Source: Rutstroemia sp. NJR-2017a BVV2
Taxonomy: Eukaryota > Ascomycota > Leotiomycetes > Helotiales > Rutstroemiaceae
NCBI GenBank assembly: GCA_002946415.1
Contig: NJPS01000034.1
Span: 682,001-746,000, forward strand
Direction of reading: 5' to 3'
DNA: 64,000 nt
The notes under the pieces are model-generated. The model was given only the letters and a program-made list of their open reading frames with translations. It did not search any database and had not been told where the DNA came from. The first letter of the stretch is position 1, and the number at the start of each line of letters is the position of its first letter. Below are positions 32,205 through 44,028 of this stretch, piece after piece. Made by a program: the position numbers and the translations under genes.

Positions 32205-33966
32205 ATGTTGTGGGAACATAAGACGTACGTACCATTGGAAGCCCCGAAGAAACGGAGAACTTTCTAATGATTATGCGGCGCTGATGTGAGAACAGGCGAG
32301 TCATCCAACTTCTATCTCTCGTTGGATGTCTTGCGCAAGCTGACGCTGTACCGGATACTACATTGACAGTGGAAAGGTACCTCTCAAATGAATCCCCGAT
32401 CGCATTACAGGGTGTCTTGAATAATATCGGCTCAAACGGCGCCAAAGCTCTTGAAGCAAGTCCTGGAATTGTCATTGCAAGCCCCAGCACGGTTGATCCA
32501 AACTGTAGGGTAGCTTCCACAAACACTTTGCCATGCCAGCTGACATCTGATAAGACTTCTATACATGGACGCGAGACTCGGCCCTAACTTACCGGTACCT
32601 CGTTGATAGTGCTAACTCGAGTCTGCAATCCCTCATCGAGGATTATGCAGTAGCTCAAGTGAGGCTACAAGTGATCTCAAATCCTTCAGGTGATTTAACA
32701 TCAGGAGCGGGTCTGGGCGAACCCAAATTCTATACAAACGAGACTGCGTTCCTGGAATACTGGGGCAGGCCACAGCGAGATGGACCCGCATTACGAGCGA
32801 TGGCATTAATGTCCTTCGGCAATGATCGATTGGCACTTGGACAAAATACCACCGTTAAGGACATCATCTGGCCTGTCGTACGAAATGATTTAGCTTATGT
32901 AGCTCAATACTGGAATTTATCCACTTTTGATCTTTGGGAAGAAGTGAACGGATCCTCCTTCTGGACAACCGCTGTTCAGCACCGAGCTTTGGTTGAAGGT
33001 GCCAAATTCGCCACCGCGGTCGGCGACTCCTGCCAGGATTGTGACTCGCAAGCACCTAATATTCTTTGTATGTTGCAAAATTATTGGAACGGCAACAGCA
33101 TCAATTCCAATATTCAAGTACAATCCGAGACATATGACCGATCAGGGTTGGATTGCAACTCCATTCTGACTTCCATACACACTTTTGATCCTGATCCGGA
33201 CGTGGGATGTGATGCGATGACCTTTCAGCCGTGCTCTGATCGTGCCCTCGCCAACCATAAGGCTGTCATCGATTCGTTCCGTGACACCTACGTGATCAAC
33301 TCCAACCGTTCTTCTGGTCAGGCCGTAGCGATTGGTCGCTATGCCGAGGATATTTATGAAGGCGGGAATCCTTGGTATATTTGCACATTTGCCGCAGCGG
33401 AACAGCTTTACGATGCTCTGTGGACATACAATTCAAGCAAGAGCATCACCATTACCGACATCAGCCAGCCATTCTTTGACGATCTGATCCCCGGGATCTC
33501 CCTTGGCACATACACCAGTTCATCCAAACAATATGAAAACATTATCCAGGCAATTCAATCTTATGCAGATGGATTTGTGTCGATTGCCGAGCAATATACA
33601 CCGAGCGACGGGAGTCTTGCAGAACAGTTTTCCCGAAACAATGGTACGGCCATGAGTGCAGTCGATCTCACCTGGTCATATGCATCCTTTCTCACCATGC
33701 AGAGAGCCCGACAAGGGAAACACGGCCCAAGCTGGGGCGCCGCCCATGCAAATAAATTACCAACGCAGTGTTCTGGCGGTGGGGCTGTGGGGAATTATTT
33801 GACGCCGTCTGCGACTGCATTTCCAAAAAACGAGGAGGGCACTTTTGGAAGTGCTTCTGCCTCTGCCGCTCAAGCAACACCGACGGGTACTGCGTCGGGT
33901 ACTGCGGCCAGCCCTACAAAGTCCAAAAGTGCAGGAAACAGAATCCGGCCCTTTCCCTGGTCTTGA
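32205..33966 (+). CDS. Glucoamylase, GH15, without starch-binding domain
   Basis: Three exons (32205-32224, 32296-32504, 32555-33966) give 546 aa. The 20-base first coding exon plus exon 2 yields the signal peptide MLWEHKTRVIQLLSLVGCLA. GH15 landmarks are SPSTVDPNYFYTWTRDSAL, QVISNPSGDLTSGAGLGEPK, WGRPQRDGPALRA, the acid-catalyst segment DLWEEVNGSSF (Glu205) and the base-side segment SLAEQFSRNNG (Glu433) before DLTWSYA. It hydrolyses terminal alpha-1,4 (and 1,6) glucose from starch and is secreted. The C-terminus is only a short Ala/Ser/Thr-rich tail ending RIRPFPWS, with no CBM20. The second intron falls inside the conserved NYFYTWTRD block, which confirms the join. The start exon is the best in-phase solution but unsupported by transcripts. 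Confidence 0.88.
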
Positions 33967-36900
33967 TATCTGGAGGATTTTCTCGGTACACTATGTAGAT
34001 TCAAAGTGCGAGGATCAATTCTGATCTAACTGTAGAATACTTCGTAGCATTCGTTCACTTTACAGCTCATAGTTTGGTCCATGCGTTGCTTCTAGGCAGC
34101 ATAATTTCACAATTTAATTTAATCAAGGAGTAGAGAGTAGATACACTTTCCACTTCACATGCTTGCTGTCGGGGCTTGTCGATTCCCAAGTGCTTGTATC
34201 ACATCAAAATGCGCAATCCCCCTGGACTTCAGGGTGCTTGTTTTGGCTGCCTTGGATTTACGCGATGGAGAACCGTTGTAACTAAGGTTATCACTATCAC
34301 GCTCGACATCCCACTCTTTTCCTTGCCGCGGATTCAATAAATACACATCATTCAATTGAACAAGTTTGTTCCCACCCCTTTCACATCGTTGCGTGCACAC
34401 ACACACACTTCTTAACACTTACTTTATTGGACACTTCCGGAAAACACCGCATAAGTGGCGCATTATTGTGACTCGCGAGCCGCAGCGGCACATAAATTTT
34501 TCTGGGCTGGCGGACACTCGGATACTGGTTGCCGACCGGCGCTGAGAGTATTGATATTTTCCAATTCTTTTCAGTTCGGCGTCTTATCCTCCAAGGCCGA
34601 GTCTGGAAGATCGAATCTTCTAAGCACAATATTTTCCCCGTGTCTGTCGGTCAGAAGGCTTATGGCTGCGTGTTGGAGACAGCTGTTCTTCCTTGGAATT
34701 TCTGTCCCTGTTTTGTGCGACCCGTCAAGTGACGTTTGGTGTTACCGTCCTGTCTGTTGCCTGTTTTGGTAATTTCTTGGATTTCAATTGGAATTCCAAG
34801 GAATGAATTTTGATCCTTTCTTCGGGATCATGGGCAGTAGGCTACTCTCTCCGTGTCTGTCCGATGATGGTAGGCGTGAATGGTTCGATTGCTTGATGGC
34901 GGTTTCATGTGCTGCAATTGAGTCACGTGATCTATATTTTCGCTGGGAACGATAAATGTAGAAGTTTGCTGGCATTTCAGAAGAATCAATTATACCATGT
35001 TGAGCAGTCTGACCTCGTGTGAGAATGGAAATAATCAGAGTCCCGTATTTTCATCCCATGTCTCAAGTGAGTGCTCACCTGGAATGAAGACCCTTCTCGT
35101 TGGTCATGGCCAGTAAGCTTCTATGAATAGTTTTCCAACTATAAATCCGTAGATTTGTTATACCTCACATGATAGTCTTCAATCTTGGACTAGCAATTCC
35201 TTCTTCTTTGAAACAACAACTAAAATTTCCTACGGTAGAATGGTTCTTTGCTTCGGTAAGATCTCCTTTTCATTCACGGCGATCCCGAGTGGCGCCATAA
35301 GTATAGAATCCGCACATGTAAAGCTTGCGTGTAGACGCATTCCATTGGTCCCCCTATTCACATTCGTCTCAACCATCCCATACCATAGCCTACCTCTTCA
35401 AAACCATACACATATCTCCTATGTGACCATCAAATGCCATACGAATTGGGCTGCACGTCATCTTGAGGTAACCCGTCCAGTCAAGAGACCTTTCCAACAG
35501 CCATCATGCGTCGTCGATGAAACAGAAAGGGTTCAATACCTACTTTTCACAAGACAAACGGAAATCCCACCACGGGTCAACGATGTAACACGCGCATTCC
35601 TGCAGACGGTAAATGCACATGAAAGTTTCATGTGCTACTTCATCTGTATCTCATACCCGCATCTCTGAGAAAAAGACAAACTTGCAGAAGGAACGTAGTA
35701 TTCACAAAAGCTAGGTGATAGACTTCCATTGACCCATTGCAGCTGTGTATGCACTTCCCCTCGCATCTTTCAACATCTCCTTATAGATTTACTCCCTACA
35801 CACTCAGTACCTTATTCCCTAACCCCATAAGATTCGTGTCAGTATATATAGTCTCATCCCATCTGATTGATATTTTGTGTATCGTCTTCTACAACTACAG
35901 ATTTCAGGCTCATCACTGAACTCTACTACTCTGAATCTTTCCCTACTACTCAATACATCTTCCTTCCTACAATCCACAACCGATACCGAACACAATCGAT
36001 CTTCTGATCTGAATCCAGATCGCATTCCTGCACCTTAATCCATCATATCTTTACAACTATACCCCGCGCAGAATCCATCTTCCCCCTCAAGTCCCATCTT
36101 TATCCTCTGTGCAGTCCTATATTTCATACCGACCTCCCTCCCAATCCATTCCTGCCTTCTATCCTCTTTCCATTGTTCTTCCCCCTTTTTATCACTCTCT
36201 AGTATTCGCCCCTGACTTCACTCTGTTCTATCTCTCACATCCCCTCCACCACAATCTCTTCTCCCGACCCTCCTCTTTCCCCTCCTCGCCCTAATCTACT
36301 CTCCATCTTCCAGCCCCGATCCCTAAAGAATCCCTACCCACCCATCAATCTCCTATCTTCGTTCCTCGGTTACCAACCGGCAATTACCCACTTCTCCTCC
36401 CCCTTCCTTCATCTAACCGTCAACACCATACCTCTTCCCCCATGTACCGGCATCTCATCACCATCCCTAATACCATCACCAACCCTCTTTCTCTTTTCCA
36501 TATGTAGTATCATATCCGGCACCACCAATTCAAAAACAAAAACAAAAGCAAGTCAACACACGACGAGGGTTTGATCACTCATCCCAATCCCCATCCCTAT
36601 CTCTTCCCCCTCAGATTATTTCCCCATCCTATCCTTTACATGCTATTATCCACCTCCCCCTCCCCCCTACACGCTCAATCTCCTCCCTCCTCATATTAGT
36701 TCCATAGCCGCGAATATAGTCTCTAGGGTAGACCCCCCCCTTTCCCCTTCACCACCTCCCCCTGCCAACCGTCCAATCACAAACCCCAAACCCGAACCCG
36801 AACTTTTCCCCAAACCAAGGAGTAGCTCTACCCCGACAGCAAGTTATTTTAAAACGATATAAATGCTTGGACGATGTGTTGTATATGAGTATATAGTCAG

Positions 36901-37517
36901 TAGATATATCCAACAGGAGTAGCAGTATAGTCCGCAGCCATGGGTATGGGAACTTCCCGAAAGCTTGCTCGGGGAGGCGCCGTTGGAAGCATATATGGTT
37001 TTATGTAGCTGTGGGTTCAGTGGAGTATAGTGCAGTCCAGCAAGTGATGTGTACGAATGAGTGAATGATTGGCAGATGATATCCGTGGAAAAGAGCGGCG
37101 CAAAGAGACTAGGCATGAGAACTTAAGTAAAAGCAAAGATGGGTTGAAGAAGTATGAAGTGAAGAAAGCAGGAGTTGAAGAAGCATTGGTTGAAGAGGTA
37201 TGAGTCGATCGACGAGAAAGACCCAGATGAGCCATCATGAGGTTCAGTAGCCAGCAGGCAGGATACTTGCCTCTTGCAAGACGACCGAGCAGACACATAT
37301 TTAGAAAATTGCGTTATTAGATTATGTATCATGTAGTACCGGGTCGAATCATCGATAGATTGACCCTTGATTTCTAAAGTATGACCTCGATATTGAAGGC
37401 GTCATAGAAAGCTATTATGTCTCCCATTCACCTGTCACCTCCAACCATCCTGATCATACGATGCCCCTTCCTCCTCTTTTCCGCCGCCTAGATCTCGGCA
37501 AACTGCACCCGACCTCA
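33967..37517. other. Long gene-free interval with pyrimidine-rich tract
   Basis: 3.55 kb between the glucoamylase stop and the 3' end of the peroxygenase gene. No domain was recognised in any frame, including 35240-35668 (+). The tract about 35730-36840 is described separately. Confidence 0.5.
35730..36840 (+). other. ~1.1-kb C/T-rich (pyrimidine) strand-asymmetric tract
   Basis: The + strand is overwhelmingly C and T, with purines mostly as single A residues, and lacks long conserved frames. It ends at about 36840 near a TATAAA-like sequence. Such tracts occur in long 5' leaders and promoters of fungal genes, but no + strand gene follows. Confidence 0.55.
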
Positions 37518-38903
37518 CTAAAACGGCTCCGCCTTCCCCGTCGGATTATACTTATTCCCCGGAAACGCCGCAAAGAGTCCCGTATTATATCCCGCCAGCT
37601 CCGGACAACTCAATTTCGTCAAAATCGGCGCCAACTGTGACGTAGCCCAAGCCAGTACCGCCGCAACGTCACTCACAATGCCCGAAATCGCATCCGGGAT
37701 GCTCAACCGCATAGCCTGAATGACGAAACACGCCAGATTATTTCCCTCCACCAAATTCGCACTGTTATATGTACCACCCGTGAGATTCCCTAGATCCACA
37801 CCTGCAAACGAGTTCACAGTCCCAGTGTTGCCCCCGATGCGGACAGAGTCCGGGTAGGCGCGGAGATTGGCAAGGACATCAAGAACTCCGGAGGTGAGGG
37901 TGTAGGGGTTGGTTGAGGGACGGCGGTACCAGTTGGTGGGGATGCGTTCTTGGCCTTTGTTCCAGACAAGAGCAGAGTCGGGACCGCTGACGCCGAAGAA
38001 GGATTTCAGAGTATCGCGGTCGAGGTAGCCGTTCGGTTGTTCAGCACTATGATTCGAGAACATATTGATGACGAAGGGGTGTGCTACGGAGGCAGCGAAA
38101 CCAGCGAATGGGGGCGAGAAGAAGTAGGGGTTGGTGGATACTGATTGTGCGCGACTCCAGGCTCCATGGTCGCGGGTAGCGGAGATATTGTAGTTGTCGT
38201 TGTAGGCGAGGTTGTAGAAATCTGGCGACGGTTAGGTTAGTTCAACGTGGTAGAAATTTTTGCGAAAGGGATGAAATTTACGTTGGAACTTGGTCATATT
38301 AAGGGAGTGAGCATCTCCATGATTAGTGTAGGCATCAGACTAAGAAGATTAATAAGTGAAATGTCGAGAAGAGCGGTAGACTGTAGACTTACTCGAGCAA
38401 AGGATGCATCAGCCTCATACCTATTGTGAGAGTATGAGATACCCTGAGGATTTCCGCCCAGTAAATTCAGAAGAGAGCTAGTATAAGGACCGCCAATTGA
38501 CCAAGTCAAAGTACTAATATCTCCAGCTTGGACGACAGCAACAATTCCTAGGACAGTAGCCAAGTCAGTGCCAAAGTTGAAAGCTGCCTCCAGGCCCAAG
38601 ATAGCTAAAGGAGTTAGCAAAAATACATTATGATAACAATCAGAGAACGTATTTACATTGTGCGAGGGTTGTAATGCCATTGTGAGGAAGGTAGCCATGA
38701 TTGGCAGCAGCATTCAAACCAGGACAAGGGCCACGAATATCTGTGGCTCCAGGTGCAATGTATTGATGGCCCGTTGCGGAAGAGACATCAACGAATTGAT
38801 CAACCGGATCAAAATTAAGGCAAGGGATTTGACCACAGTTAGATTCCGCAGCTGTACCAACAATGCTAGAAGCAAAAGTAATGACCAACGTAGAGATCTT
38901 CAT
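37518..38903 (-). CDS. Peroxidase family 2 haem-thiolate enzyme (unspecific peroxygenase/chloroperoxidase-like), secreted
   Basis: Four exons (38903-38657, 38604-38393, 38339-38282, 38221-37518; introns 52-60 nt) give 406 aa. Residues 1-19 are a signal peptide. The haem-ligand motif Pro-Cys-Pro is at 59-61 in DIRGPCPGLNAAANHGYLPH. The acid-base region is YEADASFAR, with Glu146 in the place of the Glu-Gly-Asp or Glu-His-Asp of characterised enzymes. NHGDAHSLNMTKF and ARDHGAWSR-like segments also fit the long-type family. These extracellular enzymes use hydrogen peroxide to oxygenate or halogenate organic substrates. Several N-glycosylation sequons fit secretion. Actual chemistry cannot be read from sequence. 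Confidence 0.87.
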
Positions 38904-40608
38904 CGTTTTAAATTTTCTTTGCTTGATGATGTGTGCAGTTACTTTAGAAGAAAGGTTGGTGGGATTTTAAGAAAGAAGAGGCCATCGCGAGGACGAAGCA
39001 GTTTTTGGGGAAGCTGATTTCTTGTGGAAGCTGGTCTGTGGAAGCTGAAATTCCGTCACGGAGCGAGTCAAGCTGGAAGAATGGCCCAATCAGAAGGCAG
39101 GAATGAAGAAAGGAATGAGGGCAGTACTGCTAGTAATAGCTACCTAGGGACTGGGCTTGCTTCAGAAGCCACTTAAACCACTCCGATTCTTTTCTGCTTC
39201 TCTGCTTCATTGACTAGTACAATACTCTCTTCGTTTCTTGAGATTCTCGTGCGACCCTACCGCATTTTCCAATACCCGAGATTCAGTTGGACAAGAACGA
39301 TGCGGAAAATTACTACGTACTTCCACGATCGAGAAACGGAATCTCTCGAATCTTTGGGACTTAGCTAGCTACTTACCGATACCGTTCCGCTCGTGATATT
39401 TCCTATAACAGCGAATATACACCTTTGACCAACGATATATGCCGGAGCACTAGCTATTTAGGCATACGAAATCGTGAGTATGGGAAGGAGCTGACTCAGA
39501 GTGCAGTCAAAATTGGAGAGAGTGAAGTTGGAATATGGAGAGTGCATGTCATATGACAGTTTAGTTGGTAGAAATCTATATCTTAAAGTAGAACAATTGA
39601 CAGCGGTATATTTAACCCGCATCAACATCATACTAGAAGTTGAGACACACTAGTCCCTTCAACAAGAGGGGAAGACCATAGACACGTGCAAGTAGTCAAA
39701 AATCACGTGTCAACATTGCCAAGACTCAATGTCCTCAAATGGAAGCAGACATGGGAGCTGAAAATACAAAAAGGCAAAGGATCAACATCTCACTGAGCAA
39801 GCATCATACAAGGACGAAAGCGACCTTCAAGTCTATCTCGAGCTGTCCACCCGCTTCTCTCGCCTCCCTTGGAGGCGCAAGTCTGGACTCAAGGTATACC
39901 AAACTTGGTGGAGCACGATGTCTCAAATCCGAGGTCACTAGACCAGTCTTTGTGATACGCCGATTTCGCCCAGCTGGAGTGGATGGGTGACAAGATATCT
40001 GTACTTTTGAGTCTGTTGATACTTTGTAGGCACGAATGAAAAGTGTCGCCACCATGAAGCCACCCGAATGTATTGTCACTAATAACGTGCGAGTATTGCA
40101 TTGATGACAAGGGTATTGGTTCTTAGTCCGTCGGGGAAGTTGGAGGATCCTTTACGAAGGAGGGGTACGATGGTGCTGCAACGAAGGAGGTATATCCGAG
40201 GGGTAGTATATCTTCATTTTCATCTGGAAAGTTGTGTATCGAAAAGTTCTTTCTCGTGAGTGTAAAGATATGGAAGTTATGAGGGAAAGAAGATTTCCCC
40301 GGAGTTTCGAAACGACCAACCAAGGCCGGTTTAGCGCGCACAGCTGGAGGAAGTGGCTCGAGAGTGGGAAGCGGAAGCCGAGAAAATTAAGGTTAAGCAT
40401 AGAAAAAAGAAAGCAAATTTCTTGCCAAGCCGAGTTGTTGGGGTACAACAACTCGAAGGCTTTTTTGATAACGTTACGAGGATAAGGACGGATAATCTTA
40501 CAAGAGTATTCGCACATCAGATGAATCTCTTTGTATTGCCCAACGCCTGCCAATATCCTATCCACACATAAATTATATCCTCAGATACTCGATTACAAAC
40601 AATGCGAC
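38904..40608. other. Divergent intergenic region, peroxygenase (-) / DUF4050 gene (+)
   Basis: 1.7 kb, containing both promoters. Small frames at 39739-39990 (+) and 40152-40565 (-) show nothing recognisable. Confidence 0.45.
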
Positions 40609-42427
40609 ATGTCTCACGAAGATGGTCCAATCAATAATGCTCCTTCGGACGAGGCACAAGACCACCGCCCTCACGCACAAGCCGATGCCGATAGTAATCG
40701 AACTACCGATTCTCGTACATGTACTAAGAGGCCCAGGAACAATAATACTAGCATGAATTTGGAATCCCCAATGTCCGACATAAATCTGAATGATCCATCC
40801 GCGGATCAAAAAGACTTCAATGCGTCGAAACAATCCCCTCTACAGCTACCACACCGGTCTGTTGTTGGGCATGCAAACGGTGAAGTCGACGGCGATAAGG
40901 CGCCAGATGCGATAATTGACACGACAACGACCTCGACCTCAACCATCTCTGCGGGGAAAGTGGATGCGGAGAACCCTGATTCAGGTATGACTGCTTCAAT
41001 TTGGATGGTTCCTTTCGCTGTCATGTGAATGTCCTGTCCCATAAACTTTGTTGTTGTTCAACATTACATAGTTCATTGTCCCTCCCGGCCTTCTCTCTTT
41101 TATGATGAGTTCACTTTTCTAACCACGCCCATTCTTAGTTTTAGTCGCACCACCTTTTATCGTACGACGCCCCAGCGAGAATATAGATAGCCCTGCCCAG
41201 TCCCAACATTCTAACACCGCAACTACAACTAATATACCTTCCGCCGATCAACTTCCTACTCAAGAATCAACAGCCTCCTCCTCCGCAACCCCACCAAGAT
41301 CGACGAACGCTACCACCAACTCTGCTACCACTTCGCAGGAGAGCAAGATGCTTTTTGGTAGAAAGGCTGCCGCACGTCGACGTGTATTGGCGAATTCCAA
41401 TGCGCTGACTGAATATGAGGCTGATCTCACAAGCAAAGATCGAGCAAAGCAGAAAGAGGCTGTGAGGAAATATCTGGATGAACACATTAAGACGGATTGG
41501 AAATGGGATTGGCCACCCAAGACAAGCGAGTCTGCGGAAGCAGAAGAAATACCAATTGAAGGAACAGTCACCATCGAGGAAGATTGGCGAGAGCGAGAAG
41601 AATGGGAGAGCAACGCCAGCGAAAGTGACGAAGACCCCACCTCACCCAAAGGACCTGTAAACATAAATTCCCCCGAAAAAGAAAGCGCCTTCCGCTTCGA
41701 CAGTCCCGACGGCGTAGGCGTCTCCATCCAAAAACGAGCAGCCGACCGCAAACGCCGCCGCAAGAAGCGTCTCGCAGAAGAAATCAAATGGAACGACGGG
41801 GCACGCTGTTTCGCCGCCCGCCGCAACGCCTGGACCTGCGCCCGCCAAGTGCCTCCCTCCTCCAAGCGCGCCCTCCGCGTAAAAACCAACCAAACCATCA
41901 CCTCCCTCGCCGAAGACGGCAGCAGCACCGCAGCCGACGACGAGTATTCCTCCGACGAAGAATGGGACACGGAAATTCCGATCGCGGGGCCGCTCCTCCC
42001 GCCGGATAATGCCATGCGCGCAAGCATCACGCCGTCCGCCTACAGCATGATCTACGACAAGGTGGTCGTGCAAGCGCTGACGCCCAGCTGCCCGATGAAT
42101 CTACGAGACGTGACGCGCAGCTGCGTGGAAGGGTGGAAGCGCGATGGCGAGTGGCCGCCGAGACCGTCGGTTGTGGAGCAGGCGGGGTTGGTGAAGAAGA
42201 GGAATCAGAGGAGGCTGAGTCTGGCGAATATTTTGGGTCTGGATAGGACGCCTGGGACGCCTGAGCCAAGACTGGATTTGGGGTTGGTGTTGGGGAATAC
42301 GGCGGGCGCGGGGCCGGAGAGTCCGGGGGGTTTGAAGAGTCCGACTACGCCGGGGGGGAGTATTAAGAAGGGGTTGCAGAAGATATTGAGTTTTGGACAT
42401 GATAGTGCGGGGGGGAAGAAGAGTTAG
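40609..42427 (+). CDS. Gag1-like clamp domain (DUF4050) protein
   Basis: Two exons (40609-40984, 41139-42427; 154-nt intron) give 554 aa. The N-terminal ~180 residues are disordered, Ser/Thr/Asn/Asp-rich. A conserved block begins at MLFGRKAAARRRVLA, with YLDEHIKTDWKWDWPP. It continues with the C-terminal KWNDGARCFAARRNAWTCAR, IPIAGPLLPPDNAMRASITP and a segment ending DGEWPPRP, which resembles the fungal DUF4050/Gag1-like clamp domain. The tail has KKRNQRRLSLANILGLD and phospho-Ser/Thr-Pro sites. Fission-yeast Gag1 attenuates the PI4P5-kinase pathway at the plasma membrane; transfer of that function is inference. Two in-phase acceptors (41138 and 41144) differ by two residues. An earlier ATG at 40602 is out of frame and stops quickly. 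Confidence 0.68.
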
Positions 42428-44028
42428 GGGAGATGAGTGGACGTGCGGGGTTGGGTTTTAAGTGCTGAGATGAGATGACGTGGAAGTCGCGGAGATTGAA
42501 ATGTAGAATGCATAGCGTTCGTCTTTTTTCATTCCTTTTTGTTAAACCTCTAGTTTTTTTGGTTTGGCGGTATTCGGATTTGGGGATGAATGATTGATGA
42601 TAATAATGATGAACAGAAGGGGAAGAAGCGAGACACGGTTGGAAGAATGGAAGGATGGGTAAACTGATTATGAATAAATCAATCGATGCATGGAATCTGA
42701 AGCACCCACAGGGCTTGGGCTGGAGCTGTATGGTATGGGCAAGTTTGCATCTGTTGGATAGTGGGTTTGGGTGGGGGTAGCTAGCTAGCACGATGAGGAG
42801 GGGGAGAGCGGAAGATGCAGTAGGATGGGCGGAGCGGGGAGACTGAGGGAGATTTATATATCGTTAATACTATACTCTACCCTACTATACTATACTATAC
42901 CATAGTCTTCACGGTATGTTTACACGCTCTGCCAACTACCTTTCGGATTCGTATTATCTTATATCTCTTCACTTTCTTTCTTCCTATCTTTCTCGATCCT
43001 CATCCCTACTCTCCTCCACACTCTCCTCCACTCCCCCTCAGCACTCCCCTCCCACTCCCACTTCTCTCCTCCTTCCACTCCCCTCCCTCCCAACCAAGCC
43101 CAGCTCCGCCACCCCCGAAGCAAATATCCACACCTTCAAATCCACAAACTGCACATGAACCAAAGCCGAAGAAGAGCACATCCAGTCCAGGAATGTGCGT
43201 GAATAGCGAGTTGGAGTTGATTGCCTTGCTCTAACGACTTTAATTTATGTAGAAAAAGTTGGATTGTGTGTAGATACATACATACGTAAATAAGAAGAAA
43301 AAAAAAACAAAAAGAAATACTCTGCCACCACGGCAGTGGCCCTCGGAGAGCCAGCGGAGCGTCATTCCATCTTTCGTTCTTTGCGTCTTGCATCGTGGTA
43401 TTACTGATGCTTTGATTTGGGGAGAAGAAGGACAGAGAAGGAGAGAAGGAGAGAAGGAGACAGACTAGCTATATAACATACAAAATTATATAAATAGAGA
43501 AGTCATAGAATGTATACACAACATATAGGTTTCCAAAAGCTGCAAAGTTTAGATATTGGGAACTTATTCCTATCTTGTAAAACACATGCTTTTCAAATCA
43601 ATAAAGTTATATAAACTAAAAATGGCATACAGTACATTAAAAAATCCAAGCTCATCTTAACTATGCATCTCATCTCATCTCATCTCATCCATCCGCCCAT
43701 CAATTCATTCCTCTCCGCTCGGCGAAAGAGGGGAATCCTGTCCTATCCTATCCTACAGCCTGCATGCGATGCCATGTAAGAGGAAACTTGAATCTGTATC
43801 TAATAAGAACATCGAAAAAGTCTGTATGTTGCATATGCTTGCTTGTAAATGCGTTGAAATAGAACAACCAAAGCAAACCAAATGCTCCACCCTATTAACG
43901 CCATGCTTAATTTTTCCTTCCCTTTCCTTTCCTTTCCTCCCTGCTTTCAATACTATGCTACAATTTTGATATGATTTTTAAAAGAACTTTCTTTGCGCTG
44001 CACTTGCATTTCCACCCCTTGGGAAAAA
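42428..44028. other. Convergent intergenic region with simple repeats
   Basis: 1.6 kb with no gene. It contains an ACTAT run near 42868-42901, a C/T-rich stretch about 42930-43110, a GAGAAGGA run near 43430-43460 and a CATCT/TCTCA run near 43664-43690. Probably the two 3' UTRs plus spacer. Confidence 0.55.

Noticed and set aside
41648..42073. Minus-strand frame opposite the DUF4050 gene
   Set aside because: Antisense shadow; the + strand frame joins in phase and carries the conserved blocks.
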